Part shown: positions 60,233 through 64,000 of the stretch, piece after piece
How the letters are laid out: each line of letters opens with the position of its first letter
How positions within the stretch are numbered: position 1 is the stretch's first letter
Notes under the pieces: generated by a model
Database searches by the model: none
Seen by the model: only the letters and a program-made list of their open reading frames with translations
Told to the model about the DNA's origin: nothing
Program-made: the position numbers and the translations under genes
Source: Mycobacterium kansasii ATCC 12478
Lineage (GTDB): Bacteria; Actinomycetota; Actinomycetes; Mycobacteriales; Mycobacteriaceae
DNA: 64,000 bases
Direction of reading: 5' to 3'
Assembly (NCBI RefSeq): GCF_000157895.3
Contig: NC_022663.1
Location: 1-64,000, forward strand

Positions 60233-60508
60233 ATGTCGTCTGCGATCACCCGTGCAGCTGTGCCACTCGAACACCGCACCGGCAACCGGCAGCTGCCCAT
60301 TGCCACTGCGGAAGACAAATCCCGTGAGCGACGAATCGAACTCGAGCACAACACGATTCAATGCCCGAGTCCGGATCTGGCGGTTGCCACACAGGTGACG
60401 GCAGTCCACCCATCAGGTACCGCGACTTCGGGTCCAGGAGCCGGTTCAGTTGCCGCCACCGGCACCGACAGCACTACCACAGCCGATCAGAAAAGAGGCC
60501 AGCGATGA
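60233..60508 (+). CDS. Hypothetical 91-aa ORF coupled to PPE
   Basis: 91 residues from ATG 60233 after GGAGAAGTTCG, ending in an ATGA overlap with the next PPE gene. Mostly polar; the stretch GPGAGSVAATGTDSTTTA near the C-terminus resembles SSGSYAATEAANAAAAG of PE proteins, but the rest shows no PE pattern. It could be a highly diverged PE or a decayed one. Position and coupling are what a PE partner would have. Confidence 0.35.
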   Translation: MSSAITRAAVPLEHRTGNRQLPIATAEDKSRERRIELEHNTIQCPSPDLAVATQVTAVHPSGTATSGPGAGSVAATGTDSTTTADQKRGQR

Positions 60509-61710
60509 CCGTCGCCCTCGACTTTGCAATGCTGCCGCCCGAAATCAATTCCGCCCGCATGTATTCGGGGCCCGGCTCGGGCCCAATGCTCGCCGCGGCG
60601 TCAGCCTGGAAGAGCCTGGCTGCGGAATTGCGTGCCACCGCATTGTCTTATCACTCGGTGCTCGCGGCGCTCACCGGGGAAGAATGGTACGGCCCGGCAT
60701 CGGCATCGATGGCAGCAGCTGCCGCCCCCTACGTGGCGTGGCTGAACACCACCGCGGTCCAGGCGGAACAGACCGCGGTCCAAGCCGAGGCAGCCGCGGG
60801 AGCGTACGAAGCGGCCTTCGGCGCGACCGTCCCTCCGCCGGTGATCGCGGCCAACCGTGCTCAACTCATGGCTTTGATCGCCACAAATATCCTGGGCCAG
60901 AACACCCCGGCCATTGCAGCCACCGAGGCGCAGTACACCGAAATGTGGGCCCAAGATGCCATGGCGATGTACGGCTACGCCGGATCCTCGGCTGCCGCCA
61001 CTCAGCTGAGCCCCTTCGTGGAACCTCAGCAGGCAACCAACCCCAGCGGGCTGGCCGCCCAGGCGGCTGCGGTCACCGAGGCGTCCGCCAACTCGGCCGG
61101 CAATCAGTCGAGCACGCTCTCCGGGCTGATTTCCATGGTTCCTAGTGCGTTGCAGGGACTTTCGGGACCTAACAGCACATCCTGGCTACAGGTGATTTGG
61201 GACCTGCTGACCGGGTCTGGGCCTGCTTGGTGGCAGACCCTGTGGAACGTCTGGGGGCCCAACGCGAATGTCTGGAACACCATCACTTCAACTGGGCTCT
61301 TCGTCCCGGGTAGCACGTTTGCACCCTTCATGGCTAGCGTCCTGGCTGGCGCAGTGGCTGCGGATGCGGCTCAGGATGCGAGTGCGGCCGCGGCTGGCGT
61401 CGGCAGTGGGCTGGCGGCGGGCCCGCTCGCGTCCACTGGCAGCGTTGGAAGCGCCGTTTCGGCCGGTTTGGGCAACGCGGGCATTGTCGGCAAACTGTCG
61501 GTACCGCCGGCGTGGACCGCGGCCGCGCCACTGCACAGCCCGCTGGGTTCGGCTTTGGGAGGCACGCCGATGGTCGCACCTCCGCCGGCGGTGGCAGCCG
61601 GTATGCCAGGTATGCCATTCGGCAATATGGCCGGCCAGCCCTTCGGACGTGCTGTACCCCAGTACGGCTTCCGCCCCACCTTCGTCGCGCGACCTCCCGC
61701 CGCGGGCTAG
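60505..61710 (+). CDS. PPE-SVP family protein
   Basis: 401 residues from ATG 60505 (MTVALDFAMLPPEINSARMYSGPGSGPML), AAAAGAGG upstream. Conserved EEWYGPAS, NILGQNTPAIAATEAQYTEMWAQD; SVP motif GKLSVPPAW; tail VPQYGFRPTFVARPPAAG. The middle has a tryptophan-rich segment (WLQVIWDLLTGSGPAWWQTLWNVWGPNANVWNTI) shared by a PPE subgroup. The start overlaps the 91-residue ORF. Confidence 0.92.
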   Translation: MTVALDFAMLPPEINSARMYSGPGSGPMLAAASAWKSLAAELRATALSYHSVLAALTGEEWYGPASASMAAAAAPYVAWLNTTAVQAEQTAVQAEAAAGAYEAAFGATVPPPVIAANRAQLMALIATNILGQNTPAIAATEAQYTEMWAQDAMAMYGYAGSSAAATQLSPFVEPQQATNPSGLAAQAAAVTEASANSAGNQSSTLSGLISMVPSALQGLSGPNSTSWLQVIWDLLTGSGPAWWQTLWNVWGPNANVWNTITSTGLFVPGSTFAPFMASVLAGAVAADAAQDASAAAAGVGSGLAAGPLASTGSVGSAVSAGLGNAGIVGKLSVPPAWTAAAPLHSPLGSALGGTPMVAPPPAVAAGMPGMPFGNMAGQPFGRAVPQYGFRPTFVARPPAAG

Positions 61711-62742
61711 TCGCCGGCCTCGGTGCGCACCGATGACGCAGCCGCCGTTACCGGCTGCAGACTCGGTAAGCATGGTGTTTGCGCCTCCGGCCGACGCGAC
61801 TTGACAGCCTCCCAGGAATTCTCCAGCAACCACCCAGCGGAGTGACAGCCAAATTTTGGGTACGTTCCCGAGGCGATCGGTAACGTCCTCTCTTACAACA
61901 ACGGGGAGCACGTCATGGCGATCAGGTGCCAGGTCGGTGGACGTAAACGCCACCGACCTGACACGTGGCACACCATCGGGGCCCAGAGGGTGACCCGCGC
62001 GGCCGAGCCGCGGGCTGTGGTGCGCGATAGACTCCAGTCATGCGCCTGCCGGGTGGCGTGACATTCAGCTGCCGACGGACTAGCAACCTATTTCTTGCCA
62101 GAGGATCAAATCTAGGGGGTCACGGAACGGCGTTTACCCTAAGAACGCCTCGCAATAATCCAATTATTTGCGGTCTTTGATTTTCGGACCGATACGATTG
62201 GGCAGAAATCTTAATATAATGATCCGGGTGGCACGTGGCTTCTCTTCGGTAATGGCCGCAAATCGTATTGACCGACACACGTACAATATCGCCGGATTTC
62301 GTCTGTTCGGGGTTTGGCCTGTGCCGCGCGCAGGGTGATTTAACCGCTTAATTCGTTTTTCTCCGGGCGAATATCCAGGGGCACTTACTAGGTGATCTGG
62401 ACGGCTGAACTGATAGCTAAGCTGAGAGTTTTCCAGCGATCAACGAGGCGGTGACGGTTACTTTTAACGTCGTGATTACACGCTGGGAACGTAATGCAAA
62501 TAATTATTGTGCAGTATGACGGTGATGGCCGGATAGGGGGGAGCCACAATCGCGCGGGTGGCGCACCTTGAGTAGCAGAAGATTCACACCGGGAGAGCCC
62601 AGATCGGCGTCAATCGGGTGGAATCAAACATGCAGTGGTCGACGGGGATGAATAATGAGTTCGGTAAGAGCTGACCTAACTTGCGCACGGAACTACACGC
62701 CCGTGATTACTATGGCGGGCAGCGAAGAACCGGAGGCAGCAA
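61711..62742. other. Long intergenic region before last PPE
   Basis: About 1 kb. The first third is G+C-rich and contains a strong hairpin; 62090-62560 is much richer in A+T. A 48-codon frame at 61915-62061 with GGGGAG upstream overlaps the hairpin and is not convincing as a gene. No PE gene or relic was recognised in front of the last PPE. A promoter is likely in the A/T-rich part. Confidence 0.4.
61930..61960 (+). terminator. Hairpin downstream of PPE
   Basis: CAGGTCGGTGG (61930-61940) and CCACCGACCTG (61950-61960): a perfect 11-base stem, 9-base loop, 220 bases after the PPE stop. Candidate terminator without U-tract. Confidence 0.4.
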
Positions 62743-64000
62743 ATGATAGATTTTGGGGCGCTTCCGCCGGAGATCAACTCGGGGCGGATGTACGTCGGGC
62801 CGGGCGCCGGTCCGATGTTGGCCGCGGCCGCGGCCTGGCAGGAGTTGGCCGCCGAGTTGCAGTCCATGGCCGCCTCGTATCGGTCGATTGTCGAGAGTCT
62901 GACCGTAGGATCGTGGACAGGCCCGTCGTCGATCGCGATGGCAGCCGCGGTCGCGCCGTACCTGGCGTGGATCAACTCGACGGGGGCTCAAGCAGAGCAA
63001 GCCGCCGCCCAGGCGGCCGCGGCCGCAGCCGCCTATGAGACGGCGTTTGCGGCGACGGTGCCACCGCCGGTGATCGCGGCCAACCGAGCGCTGCTGATGG
63101 CGTTGATCGCCACCAACATTTTCGGGCAGAACACTCCGGCGATTGCGGCCACCGAGGCCGAATACCTGGAAATGTGGGCCCAAGACGCCGCCGCGATGTA
63201 TGCCTATGCCGGCTCCTCCGCCACGGCCGCTCAGCTGACGCCGTTTACCGAGCCGCCAGCGACCACAAACCCGTCGGCAGCGGCGGCCCAATCCGCCGCG
63301 GTGGCACCAGCAGCCGGCACCGCGGCGGCCTCGGACATCACGACACAGCTGTCCCAGTTGATCGCCTCGGTGCCAAACGCGCTGCAAAGCCTGGCCTCGA
63401 CCACATCGTTGCCGACGGCCGCGCCGTCGTTGCCGGGATCCATATTCCCACTGCCGGCGTTGCCGCCATGGCTGGCAACCGATATCGATAACTGGAACAT
63501 CATCATGGCGGCGCTGAACGGGCCATATTCGCTGCAGGGCCTGGCTGCCATACCGGGTGGCCCGTTCCTGTCCTTCGGACAGGTCTACGCCTATGCCCAG
63601 AACGCCCAGGGTTTGCAGGCCTTTTTTGCCCCTTCCAAGCCCATCACCGGGGCCCTGGCCCCGATCGCTGATTCGCTGGGCGCAAACCTGACGTCCAGCA
63701 GCGCAGGTAGTGGTGGTGGACCGGTCACCGGGGCGATGGGGCGGGCGGCCCTGGTGGGCAGCATGGCGGTGCCACAGGGTTGGACGCAAGCCGCCCCAGC
63801 GATGCGACTGGTCTCCTCGCTGCTGCCCACCAACTTGGCCGCCGCCCCGGCCGCAGCGTTTTCCGGTGAGGCCGGGGTATTCGGCCAGATGGCCCTGTCG
63901 AGCCTGGCCGGCCGCGCCCTTGCTGCTACCACGTTCGGCTCCGCAGGCAGTGGTACGGCAAGTTCATTGGGCGGCGTTGTCGCCGGGGCAGACCCCGCCG
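62743..64000 (+). CDS. PPE family protein, 3' end beyond window
   Basis: At least 419 residues and still open at the right edge. ATG 62743 (MIDFGALPPEINSGRMYVGPGAGPML) follows CGGAGGCAGCAA. Conserved GSWTGPSS, NIFGQNTPAIAATEAEYLEMWAQD. The SVP motif appears in the altered form GSMAVPQGW. The visible C-terminal part continues with AATTFGSAGSGTASSLGG, longer than its neighbours at this point. No PE gene directly upstream. Likely another EspG5/ESX-5 client. Confidence 0.9.
   Translation, partial: MIDFGALPPEINSGRMYVGPGAGPMLAAAAAWQELAAELQSMAASYRSIVESLTVGSWTGPSSIAMAAAVAPYLAWINSTGAQAEQAAAQAAAAAAAYETAFAATVPPPVIAANRALLMALIATNIFGQNTPAIAATEAEYLEMWAQDAAAMYAYAGSSATAAQLTPFTEPPATTNPSAAAAQSAAVAPAAGTAAASDITTQLSQLIASVPNALQSLASTTSLPTAAPSLPGSIFPLPALPPWLATDIDNWNIIMAALNGPYSLQGLAAIPGGPFLSFGQVYAYAQNAQGLQAFFAPSKPITGALAPIADSLGANLTSSSAGSGGGPVTGAMGRAALVGSMAVPQGWTQAAPAMRLVSSLLPTNLAAAPAAAFSGEAGVFGQMALSSLAGRALAATTFGSAGSGTASSLGGVVAGADPA

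Noticed and set aside
62655..63038. 127-codon frame overlapping the start of the last PPE
   Set aside because: It runs through the PPE coding sequence in another frame; only the PPE frame has family similarity and a ribosome site.

Overview
High G+C DNA with PE, PPE and PE_PGRS genes and a complete ESX-5 (type VII secretion) locus. This points to a slow-growing Mycobacterium. Gene content follows roughly Rv1766-Rv1798 of M. tuberculosis H37Rv (gene order recalled from memory), but with clear rearrangements, so it is probably a non-tuberculous relative of the M. tuberculosis complex. All functions below come from motif reading and remembered families; no search was run.

Region 1 (1-4.7 kb). 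A reverse-strand operon encodes a mycofactocin-type SDR dehydrogenase, E1 alpha, E1 beta, a free-standing lipoyl domain and the first residues of a probable enoyl-CoA hydratase. A class III CoA-transferase is divergent to it. This looks like a catabolic module that oxidises an alcohol or hydroxyketone and cleaves it onto lipoyl/CoA.

Region 2 (4.7-6.4 kb). A thioredoxin with a CRPC site is divergent from a CsoR/CstR-type repressor, a DUF302 protein and an AhpD-like protein. Two copies of an ATACCC-N4-GGGTAT operator lie between them. This is probably a reactive-sulfur or redox stress module.

Region 3 (6.5-15.1 kb). PE_PGRS, a type III PLP enzyme, an M28 peptidase, gulonolactone dehydrogenase, a WS/DGAT acyltransferase and a second PE_PGRS on the reverse strand.

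Region 4 (15.1-23.3 kb). A truncated PE relic and a 2482-residue PPE protein. The PPE consists of two tandem ~3.5 kb modules built on a 165-bp (55-residue) period.

Region 5 (23.5-37 kb). A TetR / DAPG-hydrolase-like / bicovalent FAD oxidase / IclR block that appears inverted relative to H37Rv. It is followed by cyp144, several Rv1778c-Rv1780-type genes, an SRPBCC protein, a UsfY-like membrane protein, SnoaL-like and LLM flavoproteins, and malQ.

Region 6 (37.3-57.3 kb). The ESX-5 locus: eccB5, eccC5, cyp143 (reverse strand), ferredoxin, a PPE, PE18, PPE26, PE19, esxM, esxN, espG5, eccD5, mycP5, eccE5, eccA5. The core genes are joined by overlapping start and stop codons. A strong hairpin separates esxMN from espG5, and another follows eccA5.

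Region 7 (57.3-64 kb). Three PPE-SVP genes, the last cut by the window edge. They are preceded by eroded or internally deleted PE-like ORFs and by a duplicated leader. Only the ESX-5 operon carries intact PE partners in this stretch.
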